The position numbers were made by a program, and so were the translations under genes. From NCBI GenBank assembly GCA_945947155.1, contig CAMEXM010000011.1, positions 1-39,265 of the forward strand: a stretch of 39,265 nucleotides of DNA, read 5' to 3'. Within the stretch, counting starts at the first letter, position 1. Each line of letters opens with the position of its first letter. Below are positions 9,635 through 17,585 of the stretch, piece by piece. The notes beneath the pieces were generated by a model. That model made no database searches. It had not been told where the DNA came from and was given only the letters and a program-made list of their open reading frames with translations. The stretch is from Polynucleobacter meluiroseus. Lineage in GTDB: Bacteria > Pseudomonadota > Gammaproteobacteria > Burkholderiales > Burkholderiaceae.

Positions 9635-10636
9635 TTACTTTTTAAGATTAAGTTGGGCGCCAAGTTTGCTGTAAAGATCAAACTGCTCTTTAGCAAAGCT
9701 CTCGGTATCTCTGGGCGAGCGTATTGCTGGAATAGCACCCACAGTATCGTTACCCCGTATCCAGGCTGGATCTACCGCAACTTCTTTTAGTACGGCCTGC
9801 CATTTAGCGACTACTTCGGCAGGCAATCCAGGCGGTCCATAAAGCCCACTCCACCCCATGACTTGTTCCAGATTTGAAACACCCATTTCGCGTGCGGTAG
9901 GTACATCTGGGAAGTCTTTTAGACGACTTGCTGTGGAGGTTACGAGTGCACGCACAGTACCACCCTTAATCTGTCCAACTAGAGTGGTTAGGTTATTGCA
10001 GATAAACTGTACTTGCCCACCCAGTAATGCGGTTGTAGCTTCGCCGCCGCCTTTGTATGGAATCATCATAGCCGCTGTAGATGGCAAATTAAGCTGACTC
10101 AATACAACCTCGACCGCTAAGTGCTGGGTGGTTCCTGCTCCAGCACTTGCGTAATTCAATTTACCCGGATTTGCTCTAATTCCATTGATAAGGTCAGGAA
10201 ATGTTTTGTAGGGTGAATCGTTTTTTACAATACAAACTACCGGATTGAAATCCAATAATGAGATGAATGTAAAGTCATTCCACTTGTAGGGTGTACTGCT
10301 ATCCAGTGCTGGAGTAATCGCCTGAGAACCTCCACGCGATACTAACAAAGTGTATCCATCTGGAGCTGCAGTTCTTACCCGTTGCGAGCCGATCGTGCCT
10401 GAAGCGCCTGGGATGTTAGTGACGATTACTGGCTGCCCAATAAGCTTAGTAGCAACGGCCGAAAGATTTCTACCAGAAAAATCGCTGTCACCGCCAGCAG
10501 CATAAGGTGCCACTAATGTAACTGGCTTATTCGGATAGGTTTGAGCGTGTGAAAAACCAATACCCAGTAAAGTAACTAACGCTCCTGCGGATAGTAAGGC
10601 TGGTTTTAACAACAGTTGCTTTAAATTATTACCCAT
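9635..10636 (-). CDS. Tripartite tricarboxylate-type (Bug/TctC) solute-binding protein
   Basis: This 333-residue periplasmic binding protein binds a small organic anion. The start is placed at ATG 10636, which has GGAG about 8 bases upstream and gives a clean signal peptide (positive NNLK, hydrophobic core, SHA cleavage before QTYP). The longer frame from 10702 adds 22 residues of non-signal sequence. Family features are PVTLVAPYAAGGDSDFSGR near the mature N terminus, IVTNIPGASGTIGSQRV, and MMIPYKGGGEATTALLGGQV. No TctA/TctB membrane subunits are encoded in the window, as is common for the many orphan Bug genes of Burkholderiales. The TauD-family dioxygenase downstream is its probable functional partner. 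The ligand is unknown. Confidence 0.92.
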   Translation of the reverse strand: MGNNLKQLLLKPALLSAGALVTLLGIGFSHAQTYPNKPVTLVAPYAAGGDSDFSGRNLSAVATKLIGQPVIVTNIPGASGTIGSQRVRTAAPDGYTLLVSRGGSQAITPALDSSTPYKWNDFTFISLLDFNPVVCIVKNDSPYKTFPDLINGIRANPGKLNYASAGAGTTQHLAVEVVLSQLNLPSTAAMMIPYKGGGEATTALLGGQVQFICNNLTTLVGQIKGGTVRALVTSTASRLKDFPDVPTAREMGVSNLEQVMGWSGLYGPPGLPAEVVAKWQAVLKEVAVDPAWIRGNDTVGAIPAIRSPRDTESFAKEQFDLYSKLGAQLNLKK

Positions 10637-10788
10637 CTTATGGCTCCAGTAAGAACATTGAAAAGGTGAGTTCACATTAGCAAGCGTATGAGGGAGATGC
10701 AATACGAGTAATCCCCTAATTACCTTATTTTTTATCGCAATACAGTCTCTTTACCGGAACCCGCAGGCTGAGGCGCGCCGCTGCCAGC
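10637..10788. promoter_or_regulatory. Intergenic gap, fpr end / Bug promoter
   Basis: These 152 bases lie between the fpr stop and the Bug gene start, both on the minus strand. Near the fpr end, AGGCTG (about 10767-10772) can pair with CAGCCT (about 10787-10792) around a G+C-rich loop that includes the palindrome GGCGCGCC. No U-run follows, so terminator status is weak. The A+T-rich middle (about 10715-10745) probably carries the Bug promoter, but no -35/-10 pair is clear. Confidence 0.35.
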
Positions 10789-11565
10789 CTACTTCTCCAC
10801 AAAAGCACGCTCAAAGACATAGTCACCGAGCTGCCCAAGGCTTGGGGACACCACAAAGCCCCTAGCATCGAGCATGGCGCAGGTCTCTTTTAGCATGGCA
10901 GGGCTACCGCAAATCATGCCGCGATCGGTTTTGGTATCTAGGGGCGGCAAGCCAATGTCTTTGAAGAGCTGACCCGACTCGATAGCAGTCGTCAGGCGTC
11001 CGGTTTGCTTAAATGCCTCGCGGGTGACTGTGGGGTAGTAAATCAACTGGTTTTGCACGAGCTCGCCAATATACTCATCTTGGGTGAGCTCATTCTTGAT
11101 GTATTCGCCGTAGGCCAACTCATTCACCAGGCGCACTCCATGAATGAGCACGACTTTCTCAAAGCGCTCATAGGTATCCGGATCACGAATGATGCTCATA
11201 AAGGGAGCTAAGCCGGTGCCGGTACTAAAAAGGTAGAGGTGTTTCCCGGGATTAAGGTCATCAATCACAAGGGTACCAACCGACTTTTCACTCACCAAAA
11301 TAGGATCGCCGACCTTGATGTGCTGCAGACGCGAGGTTAAGGGGCCATCAGGCACCTTAATGCTTAAAAACTCAAGATGCTCAGCGTAGTTTGGACTGGC
11401 AACACTGTATGCCCGTGCCAAAGGCCTACCATCGACTTCGAGGCCAATCATCAAGAAATGGCCATTGCGAAAGCGCAGGCCTTGATTGCGGGTAGTAGTA
11501 AAGCTAAAAAGGGTGTCGTTCCAATGGTGAATCGATAGAACAGTTTCGGTATTATAGGTAGCCAT
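10789..11565 (-). CDS. fpr: Ferredoxin/flavodoxin-NADP(+) reductase, FPR type
   Basis: This 258-residue cytoplasmic flavoprotein moves electrons between NADPH and ferredoxin or flavodoxin. The FAD-binding motif RAYSVASP is at residues 51-58, the NADP-pyrophosphate loop STGTGLAPF at 114-122, and CGSPAML near 218-224. The C terminus YVFERAFVEK is typical of the short bacterial FPR subclass. Length is usual for the family. The gene is alone on its transcript or weakly linked to the TSUP operon 60 bases upstream. In Proteobacteria it often serves oxidative-stress and iron-sulfur functions. A specific redox partner in this window is not evident, since TauD-type oxygenases do not need it. Confidence 0.93.
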   Translation of the reverse strand: MATYNTETVLSIHHWNDTLFSFTTTRNQGLRFRNGHFLMIGLEVDGRPLARAYSVASPNYAEHLEFLSIKVPDGPLTSRLQHIKVGDPILVSEKSVGTLVIDDLNPGKHLYLFSTGTGLAPFMSIIRDPDTYERFEKVVLIHGVRLVNELAYGEYIKNELTQDEYIGELVQNQLIYYPTVTREAFKQTGRLTTAIESGQLFKDIGLPPLDTKTDRGMICGSPAMLKETCAMLDARGFVVSPSLGQLGDYVFERAFVEK

Positions 11566-11625
11566 ATAGCGTACAAAAAAATAGGGATTTCTTCAATGAT
11601 ATACGGTTAAGCAATCCGCATTGTC

Positions 11626-12375
11626 CTATAGCAGGGCCAAGACACCCAAATTAAATGCCGCGTTCACAATTAGTAAATACAGGCAAAACTTTTTGATCGC
11701 ACTGGCAGATAATTCCCGCCGCTCTAGCAAGATCTTAGCCAATAACATGCCAAAAAAATAGGCCGGCAGAGCAAATAATAACCAAGGTAACCAAGCGATA
11801 CCGCCTCCCATTAAGCTAGCGGCAACAATCGCTAATAAACAAACGCCGGAAACAAATTGGGAAAGCAAGGCCCTTGAGCGCTCAAACTCCAGGCCGCTGG
11901 CGTTTAAATAAAGCGCCACAGGAGGGCCGCCGATGCCACATGAACCCAAGAGCAGACCGGATAAAGCGCCAATAAGATAGTCCCTAAATGCGGAAAGCGT
12001 GATCGCCAAATTGACTCGTATTAGCAAAAAAATAGAAAATGCAATCACTACAATTCCAGTTGTAATTTTGAGCGCAGTCAGTGGAACAACCCCGCCCAAA
12101 AAAATACCAAAGGGCAACAGTATTGCAGCTAAGACCCACATTCGATATAGGCTTGGAATGTCCTCTTTGTTAACCTTCCACTGGGTAAAGAGCCACATGC
12201 CGCCAAGCAGCTCGGCGGACATCACAATGGGAAGGAAAAAAGGAACTGGGAAAAACCACATCAGCAGTGGCGACATGATGAGTGCCCCGCCAAACCCGCT
12301 GAGACGACGCACGAGCCCGCCTAGAGCAGCCGAAAACAACAGGATACTTGCTGTAATCCAGCTAAATTCGATCAC
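11626..12375 (-). CDS. TauE/SafE-family (TSUP) anion exporter
   Basis: This 249-residue membrane protein has about eight predicted helices arranged in two halves, including GGLVRRLSGFGGALIMSP near the N terminus and GSCGIGGPPVALYLNASG in the middle, both hallmarks of the TSUP (TauE/SafE/DUF81) family. Members export sulfite, sulfoacetate or related anions during sulfonate breakdown in several Proteobacteria. It uses a GTG start that overlaps the stop of the ABC ATPase gene in GTGA (12372-12375), so it is translated as part of the ABC transporter operon. That coupling supports a shared substrate or end product. Export of sulfite is the favoured inference; uptake of an organic acid is possible. 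Confidence 0.88.
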   Translation of the reverse strand: MIEFSWITASILLFSAALGGLVRRLSGFGGALIMSPLLMWFFPVPFFLPIVMSAELLGGMWLFTQWKVNKEDIPSLYRMWVLAAILLPFGIFLGGVVPLTALKITTGIVVIAFSIFLLIRVNLAITLSAFRDYLIGALSGLLLGSCGIGGPPVALYLNASGLEFERSRALLSQFVSGVCLLAIVAASLMGGGIAWLPWLLFALPAYFFGMLLAKILLERRELSASAIKKFCLYLLIVNAAFNLGVLALL

Positions 12376-13148
12376 ATAGTCACACTATCGTCGTGCTCTC
12401 CAGAAATAAGATCACGAATTTGCTTTCGGATGACTAAATAATCTGGCGAATCTTCAATCATTTTTCGAGGCTTAGGTACTCGGATAACGCTTTTGACACG
12501 GCCCGGACGGCGCGTCATCACAACAATCACATCCGATAAATTAATTGCCTCTTCAATGCTATGCGTTACCAAAACAACGGTTTTACTTTCCTCATCCAGG
12601 ATTCGTATCATCTCGGATTGCATCATTGATCTATTTTGCGCATCCAGCGCTGCAAATGGCTCATCCATTAGCAATACCGTGGGATCTACTGCTAAGGCCC
12701 TTGCAATCGAAACGCGTTGCCGCATCCCTCCAGAGAGTTGATGTGGGTAATGCTCAACGAATTGACTTAAGCCAACCAAACTAGCGAAGTGGTCAACGAT
12801 GCGTTTTATTTCAGCGCTGGCCATGCGTTTAATCTTGAGGCCAAATGCAATGTTTTCATAAACGGTAAGCCAAGGAAATAAGGCATAGTCCTGAAAAACC
12901 ATCGCACGATCCGCGCCAGGAGCCGTCACGCGCTGGCCTGCACACTCGATATAACCCGCCGTAGGGACTTCAAACCCAGCAATTAAATTTAACAGGGTTG
13001 TTTTGCCACAGCCACTATGGCCAAGGATGGAGTAAAACTCATTCTTATTCACCTCCAAAGAAACATCATCAAGGGCAAGTACTTCTTGCCCTTTTGAATT
13101 CAGGGATGGGTAAATTTTCTTTACTTTTTCTACTTTGAGTGCAAGCAT
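12372..13148 (-). CDS. ABC transporter ATPase, nitrate/taurine/sulfonate type
   Basis: This 258-residue ATPase energises the adjacent permease. Walker A GHSGCGKTT is at residues 43-51, the Q-loop VFQDYALFPW at about 84-93, the signature LSGGMRQRV at 138-146, and Walker B LLMDEPFAALD at about 159-169, with the H-loop VTHS downstream. The FQDYALFPW form is characteristic of the TauB/SsuB/NrtD group. It follows the permease gene after 13 bases and its last bases overlap the TSUP start. It could serve taurine, alkanesulfonates, nitrate or other small anions; the sequence alone does not decide. Confidence 0.92.
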   Translation of the reverse strand: MLALKVEKVKKIYPSLNSKGQEVLALDDVSLEVNKNEFYSILGHSGCGKTTLLNLIAGFEVPTAGYIECAGQRVTAPGADRAMVFQDYALFPWLTVYENIAFGLKIKRMASAEIKRIVDHFASLVGLSQFVEHYPHQLSGGMRQRVSIARALAVDPTVLLMDEPFAALDAQNRSMMQSEMIRILDEESKTVVLVTHSIEEAINLSDVIVVMTRRPGRVKSVIRVPKPRKMIEDSPDYLVIRKQIRDLISGEHDDSVTM

Positions 13149-13161
13149 TTTCTTATTGTAT

Positions 13162-13935
13162 TTATGAGTTTAAGGATCTAGCCCAAGGCATCAGGGTCTT
13201 CGCACTGTAGCGAATAATGCGATCGAGGCAAAGGCCAATGACACCGATCGCCAACATGCCGGTTAAGATGAAATCGGTGCGCAAGACGGTTCGGGCGTCA
13301 TTGATAAGAAAGCCAAGCCCAGAATTTGCGCCCACCAGCTCTGCTGCAACCAAAGCCATCCAGCCAACTCCCAATCCAATCCGAATACCGGTCGTAATCT
13401 GCGGAAGAGCCGCTCTCAGGTTCACCCGGGTAATCACACTCCAATTGCCCGCTCCTAAACAGCGTGCAGCACGAATTAAGCTAGGCTCCACATTCTTAAC
13501 AGCATCAATCGTATTTAAGAGAATGGGGAAAAATATGCCCAAAAAGATAATGAACTGATTTTGTACATTACCTACCCCAAACCACAAAATACTCAATGGA
13601 ATCCAAGCAATTGGCGGGATCGGGCGCAGGATTTCAATAATGGGATCCACTTGTTCGTTGAGCCATTTAAAGCAGCCCATGGTGATTCCCAGTGGAATAG
13701 CGACGCTCGCATAACAAAAGGCGATAAATTCCCGCCTTAAGCTGTCGCGAACGTGCTTCCACAATTCTCCGGACGCACTTAACTCCATGGCCCCACTAAG
13801 CACACCTGAAGGCGGGGGTAATAGCGTTGCTTGGGTTTTATCAAGGACAAACCGGCTGGCAAACTCCCAGCCAGCCAGTAATATCAACAGCAAAACCAAG
13901 CGCCGGAACTGCAACAAAGAACGGAGGTAATTCAT
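13162..13935 (-). CDS. ABC transporter permease, nitrate/taurine/sulfonate type
   Basis: This 257-residue inner-membrane permease has about six helices and the binding-protein-dependent transport fold. The cytoplasmic coupling (EAA-like) loop is visible as RAARCLGAGNWSVITRVN, followed by LPQITTGIRIGLGVGWMALV, a typical SsuC/TauC segment. It starts with an ATG that overlaps the binding-protein stop by one base (TAATG at 13933-13937). It works with the ATPase downstream and the periplasmic binding protein upstream. Confidence 0.92.
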   Translation of the reverse strand: MNYLRSLLQFRRLVLLLILLAGWEFASRFVLDKTQATLLPPPSGVLSGAMELSASGELWKHVRDSLRREFIAFCYASVAIPLGITMGCFKWLNEQVDPIIEILRPIPPIAWIPLSILWFGVGNVQNQFIIFLGIFFPILLNTIDAVKNVEPSLIRAARCLGAGNWSVITRVNLRAALPQITTGIRIGLGVGWMALVAAELVGANSGLGFLINDARTVLRTDFILTGMLAIGVIGLCLDRIIRYSAKTLMPWARSLNS

Positions 13936-15218
13936 TATTTTTTAAATGCCTTATTGTCGAATGACCAATCTTTGGTTAAGTCACCTTTTTCAGGGAATGG
14001 CTGCGGCTTAGTTGTATTCAATGGCGTTGCATACCTTGGATACGGTATTTTGTCCATTGGAGCGGACCAGTTAGCAGGTAGGAATGGTGGTAATTTTGGA
14101 ATTGCCCAACCTACTTTCGAGAAGGTATTGTCCATAAAGCGCGCGTCTACCGCAGCAATAAATGTGGATGCCGACGTTTTATTTTGAATCCGCTTATTGT
14201 CAAACAGCCATTCATAAATTGGCTCATTTGCACGGCCCCAGAACAATGGAATCGGATAAAGATACGTTGGCTTATCCAAGTTGTTGTACATCTTTATCTG
14301 CGCAAGAAGAATTTCAGGGGAGAAATTCTTCAAGTTTGGATCCTCTTGCATCGCTTTCACAGCAGCATCTGGATTTTTGCGAATCCAAAGAGTGGCCTCA
14401 ACAATAGCATCAGTAAATGCCTGCACTACGTCTGGTGCATTATCAATAACCTCTTGGCGGACGTAAAAAGATGAGCCGTAAATATTGTATGGATAGCTAT
14501 CATTAATAATGCGGGCATTCTTACGCTCTTTCACCATAATGGTTGGCGTTGGATCCCATGGAACAACCGCATCAATACCCTTAGGCATGGCCATTTGCTC
14601 GCCTGGAGGCATGTTCTTCAAAATAATATCTTTGCCGATGACAAGACCGTGGGCCTTGGCTGCCGCCTGAATATAAAACTCCGCAGAAGATCCGGTTACC
14701 AATCCAATCGTTGCCGGCTCTTTTCGATTTTTGAAATCATCAATGGTTTTAATTGGTGAATCCAATGGCACCAGCATAGCGTGCATCAAATTAACGTTGA
14801 TGATCGCTATGGTTTTAACCGGGACATTTTTATCAATTAATGTAGTGAAGGGGAAATTTCCACCATTACCAAATTGGAATCGACCAGAAATGATGACTTC
14901 ATTAATCGCTGGACCCGATGGAAAAGCCTGAAACTTCGCATCGATACCTCTTTTAGATAAAAGTCCTGTTTTATCCATTACTAAATTAATTGTATTTTGA
15001 CCCGACCATGGCGGCTGGAATGCAACCTGAATCGGCCACCAACCTTTTTCTTTCAACCATGCGATTGACTTGGGGGAAACTTTTTCGTATGCATTTTCAG
15101 GCCAACCGTAGTTGGTAAATTTAGTTGCATCTTGTGCAAAGGCCGGTAAAGATGCTCCTGAAAATGCGCCAAGTGCAGCAATCACTAAAACGCGTCGCTT
15201 AAAATTAAATTCTTGCAT
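13935..15218 (-). CDS. Periplasmic binding protein, NitT/TauT (sulfonate-type) ABC transporter
   Basis: This 427-residue protein has a Sec signal peptide (FKRRVLVIAALGAF core, PAFA cleavage before QDAT). The mature part has the NMT1/SsuA-like fold signature: VAFQPPWSGQNTI, the loop GPAINEVIISGRFQFGNGGN, and IDDFKNRKEPATIGLVTGSS. The family is usually 320-350 residues; this one carries about 80 extra C-terminal residues rich in Pro, Trp and Lys (from about 350). A good ribosome-binding site (TGGAG) precedes the ATG. It is the first gene of the transporter operon and follows pycB after 114 bases. Ligand inferred as an organosulfonate because of the TSUP, Sau-like and Soe-like genes around it; not proven. 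Confidence 0.86.
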   Translation of the reverse strand: MQEFNFKRRVLVIAALGAFSGASLPAFAQDATKFTNYGWPENAYEKVSPKSIAWLKEKGWWPIQVAFQPPWSGQNTINLVMDKTGLLSKRGIDAKFQAFPSGPAINEVIISGRFQFGNGGNFPFTTLIDKNVPVKTIAIINVNLMHAMLVPLDSPIKTIDDFKNRKEPATIGLVTGSSAEFYIQAAAKAHGLVIGKDIILKNMPPGEQMAMPKGIDAVVPWDPTPTIMVKERKNARIINDSYPYNIYGSSFYVRQEVIDNAPDVVQAFTDAIVEATLWIRKNPDAAVKAMQEDPNLKNFSPEILLAQIKMYNNLDKPTYLYPIPLFWGRANEPIYEWLFDNKRIQNKTSASTFIAAVDARFMDNTFSKVGWAIPKLPPFLPANWSAPMDKIPYPRYATPLNTTKPQPFPEKGDLTKDWSFDNKAFKK

Positions 15219-15332
15219 TTTTAATCTCCATTTGTTTATTCATAAAACACGAGTCGACCGAAAAACCCTGTACTGCCACAAAAACCATCATACCGCTTTC
15301 ATAAAAGCAAAAACCTACTCCAACTGCACCTA

Positions 15333-16796
15333 TTAAACCGAGATGGTTAACTCTACACCACCCCATTTTGTTCTAATCTTTTTATATTCTTTTTGCCGCG
15401 TTAAATACTTCAGTAATTCAGACGGCGGATTCAATTGAGACCCTTGTTTCAAGGCTTGTATCGTTCCATCCTGTAATCCCATTGCTAGATTTTCAGGATA
15501 AAACGCATGCAAACACAACTGCTCTCTGCTGATGCCCTTGCCCCATTTTTTTCTGAGGCCTGGTAATGCCGGAGCCACCTTATCGCCAGCCCTCACACTC
15601 GCATCATAATCTACGCCAGCGCGCTCCATAACAAGGGGCGACGGTGTGCCCGCAAGCCTGCCATAGTGCCCTTTTAGATATAGCTTTACCTCGTCTGGAA
15701 TCGTTTTATAGCGCTCACCCTGCACTACATTGAGGACGGCTTGGGTAACGATGTATTGTGCAAACGGACTGACTAGAATGGGGTAGCCGAGGTCTTTACG
15801 AACTTGCGCTGTTTCTTCTAGGATTTCTTGTTCGCGATGCGAGATGCCCAGGGTTTGCAATTGAGCACGAAGATTGGAGATCATGCCGCCAGGAATTTGA
15901 TGCTCATACAAGGCGGGGTCGTAATCCGCCTTCATCCCCCTAGATAAGCCATCGCGCGTACATACCCAGTCGAAATAGTCATCGACGTTTTGCAATGCAG
16001 CACGGTTCATATTGGGCGCCCGTCCTAATTTGTGGGCACTATCCAGCACATCGATTACGGAAGGCAAAGAGGCCCCATTAGCCAGGCAATCCGTTGCAAC
16101 ATACCCATAGGCAAATCCAGCCTTGATTGCTTCTTCATATACCAGTGGCGCCAAACCGGACTGGCAATGGGAATGCAGCTTGAGCGGAATCCCTTTTGCC
16201 GCTTTTACGATTGCCGGAAATAAAGTTTTTGCCCGTTCTGGCGTTAAAAGGCCGGTTGGGTCTTTGACTGAAATGTAATCGACTTTCATTTCAACCAGCT
16301 CTTTCGTTCGAGCCACAAAATAATCGTCATCATGCACTGGGCTGAGTGCATACGTCAGCATTGCATTCACTAACATGCCATTTTTCTTACCAACCTGCAC
16401 CGATGACAGGATGTTGCGATTGTCATTCAATGCATCGTAGACGGTTAACACACGCACGCCGGATTCAGCCAAAAGCTCAATATTGAGGGCAACCACATCG
16501 TCCGGAAAGAGCTCAAACGTATAAATACTCTGGCCGCGCGTCAGTGCGTCCGTTGGCGTAGCAAAGCGATTACTCAGAAAGGCCATTCGCTTCCAAGGAT
16601 CCTCCCTTAAAAAACGAACCATGACATCAAACACAGCGCCACCTAAGATATTGATATAGGCATACCCCGCTTTATCCGTATCCTCCATGGCTGGGTACAT
16701 TTGCGCCGTTGTCATGCGCGTTGACCACAGGCATTGATGCGCATCCCTGAGTGTGACGTCAATCAATTGAAATGGCTTGCCTTTGCTGGCGCTCAT
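15333..16796 (-). CDS. Biotin-dependent carboxyltransferase (PycB/OadA-type)
   Basis: This 487-residue TIM-barrel enzyme moves CO2 between carboxybiotin and a keto acid, as in the CT domain of pyruvate carboxylase or oxaloacetate decarboxylase alpha. Visible active-site elements are the metal Asp D18 in DVTLRDAHQ, the probable carbamylated Lys K178 in SVKDPTG, and the metal His pair H208/H210 in LHSHCQSG. The C-terminal PYC_OADA-like region (about 300-460) is present, but there is no biotin domain in this protein. That domain is encoded by the upstream gene, whose stop overlaps this start in ATGA (16793-16796). No biotin carboxylase gene is nearby. Pyruvate carboxylation, oxaloacetate decarboxylation or an unusual methyl-ketone substrate are all possible. 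Confidence 0.78.
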   Translation of the reverse strand: MSASKGKPFQLIDVTLRDAHQCLWSTRMTTAQMYPAMEDTDKAGYAYINILGGAVFDVMVRFLREDPWKRMAFLSNRFATPTDALTRGQSIYTFELFPDDVVALNIELLAESGVRVLTVYDALNDNRNILSSVQVGKKNGMLVNAMLTYALSPVHDDDYFVARTKELVEMKVDYISVKDPTGLLTPERAKTLFPAIVKAAKGIPLKLHSHCQSGLAPLVYEEAIKAGFAYGYVATDCLANGASLPSVIDVLDSAHKLGRAPNMNRAALQNVDDYFDWVCTRDGLSRGMKADYDPALYEHQIPGGMISNLRAQLQTLGISHREQEILEETAQVRKDLGYPILVSPFAQYIVTQAVLNVVQGERYKTIPDEVKLYLKGHYGRLAGTPSPLVMERAGVDYDASVRAGDKVAPALPGLRKKWGKGISREQLCLHAFYPENLAMGLQDGTIQALKQGSQLNPPSELLKYLTRQKEYKKIRTKWGGVELTISV

Positions 16797-17467
16797 TTCA
16801 GCTCCAAGATCATGAGGGGTTGTCCAGACTCAATGGAGGCACCATCATCAACCAAAATACTCACCACTCGACCAACGCAGCCTGCTTCAATGGTATTGAG
16901 CAACTTCATTACCTCGACAATGCAAAGTGCAGTATCTGCCTGCACTTCATCGCCGACCTCCACAAAAGGGGGCAAGCTTGGATTTGGTCTTCTAAAAAAA
17001 GTACCCACCATTGGGCTCGTTATGAATCGTTGATTAGGTGCAAGCGCTAACCCCGCATTCGACGGTCTATTTACTTCTAAAATAGGTGCAGGGCTAACGG
17101 GGGGGGCAGGTATTGTCGCAATCCGCTCAATCGGCTGGCCTTGCGGTGCAGCAGCTACGGCTGGAATCGAGCCATTTCCAACGTTAATTTCGATCTCGAA
17201 GGCATCCGTTTTATAAGCAAAGGTATTAAAGTTGCCAGAGTCTTTGATTAATGAAATGAGCTCTTTCACCTCTTTCATACCAAAAGACGTGTTTTGGTCT
17301 GCCAAAGCAGTTGCGGTACGGGTATTTTTTGAAGGGCCCTTCACGGCAGTTTTGCCCCCCGAGGCAGGCCTGGAGGGCTTCGGCTTAGAAACCGTTGCTT
17401 GCGTTTTTTGTTTCGACTGACTGGGTGGTGCTGCAGCGACACTCTTTTTTAGTTTTTTTGTAGGCAC
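16793..17467 (-). CDS. Biotin carboxyl carrier protein, AccB-like
   Basis: This 224-residue carrier ends in a biotinyl domain (about residues 147-223). SPMVGTFFRRPNP opens the domain and VEVMKLLNTIEAG holds the biotinylated Lys (K188), with Val where Ala usually precedes MK. A helix resembling the AccB N terminus (MKEVKELISLIKDSGN) begins at residue 64. The first 63 residues are an unusual Lys/Ala/Pro/Ser-rich tail, and the frame begins with GTG without a clear ribosome-binding site, so translation may really start at Met64 (17278). The gene is coupled to the carboxyltransferase by an ATGA overlap. Together they form two of the three parts of a biotin enzyme; the biotin carboxylase must come from elsewhere, perhaps housekeeping AccC. 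Confidence 0.85.
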   Translation of the reverse strand: MPTKKLKKSVAAAPPSQSKQKTQATVSKPKPSRPASGGKTAVKGPSKNTRTATALADQNTSFGMKEVKELISLIKDSGNFNTFAYKTDAFEIEINVGNGSIPAVAAAPQGQPIERIATIPAPPVSPAPILEVNRPSNAGLALAPNQRFITSPMVGTFFRRPNPSLPPFVEVGDEVQADTALCIVEVMKLLNTIEAGCVGRVVSILVDDGASIESGQPLMILELK

Positions 17468-17585
17468 TTTGCGTATCGTTTGATATATATATAATGAAAT
17501 GTAACGTATCGTCAGATGAAATGATTTAAGGGTATATACCTAATTAAGCGGCCTCACAATACTTTAATATCGTAAACATCACTCT
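17468..17585. promoter_or_regulatory. Divergent control region, BCCP-pycB / IclR-BKACE
   Basis: This 118-base A+T-rich gap separates two divergent operons and probably binds the IclR regulator encoded at its right side. It contains two direct copies of CGTATCGT (17472-17479 and 17505-17512, 33 bases apart, followed by NNGA in both), two copies of ATGAAAT (17494-17500 and 17516-17522), an alternating AT run at about 17483-17493 and the perfect palindrome GGTATATACC at 17531-17540. Operator function is inferred from position and repetition. Confidence 0.55.

Noticed and set aside
10637-10702. Longer N terminus for the first Bug protein
   Set aside because: The extra 22 residues are not signal-peptide-like, while ATG 10636 has a ribosome-binding site and a clean signal peptide.
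10767-10792. Strong terminator after fpr
   Set aside because: The G+C-rich inverted repeat is short with a long loop and has no following U-run; only noted as part of the intergenic gap.
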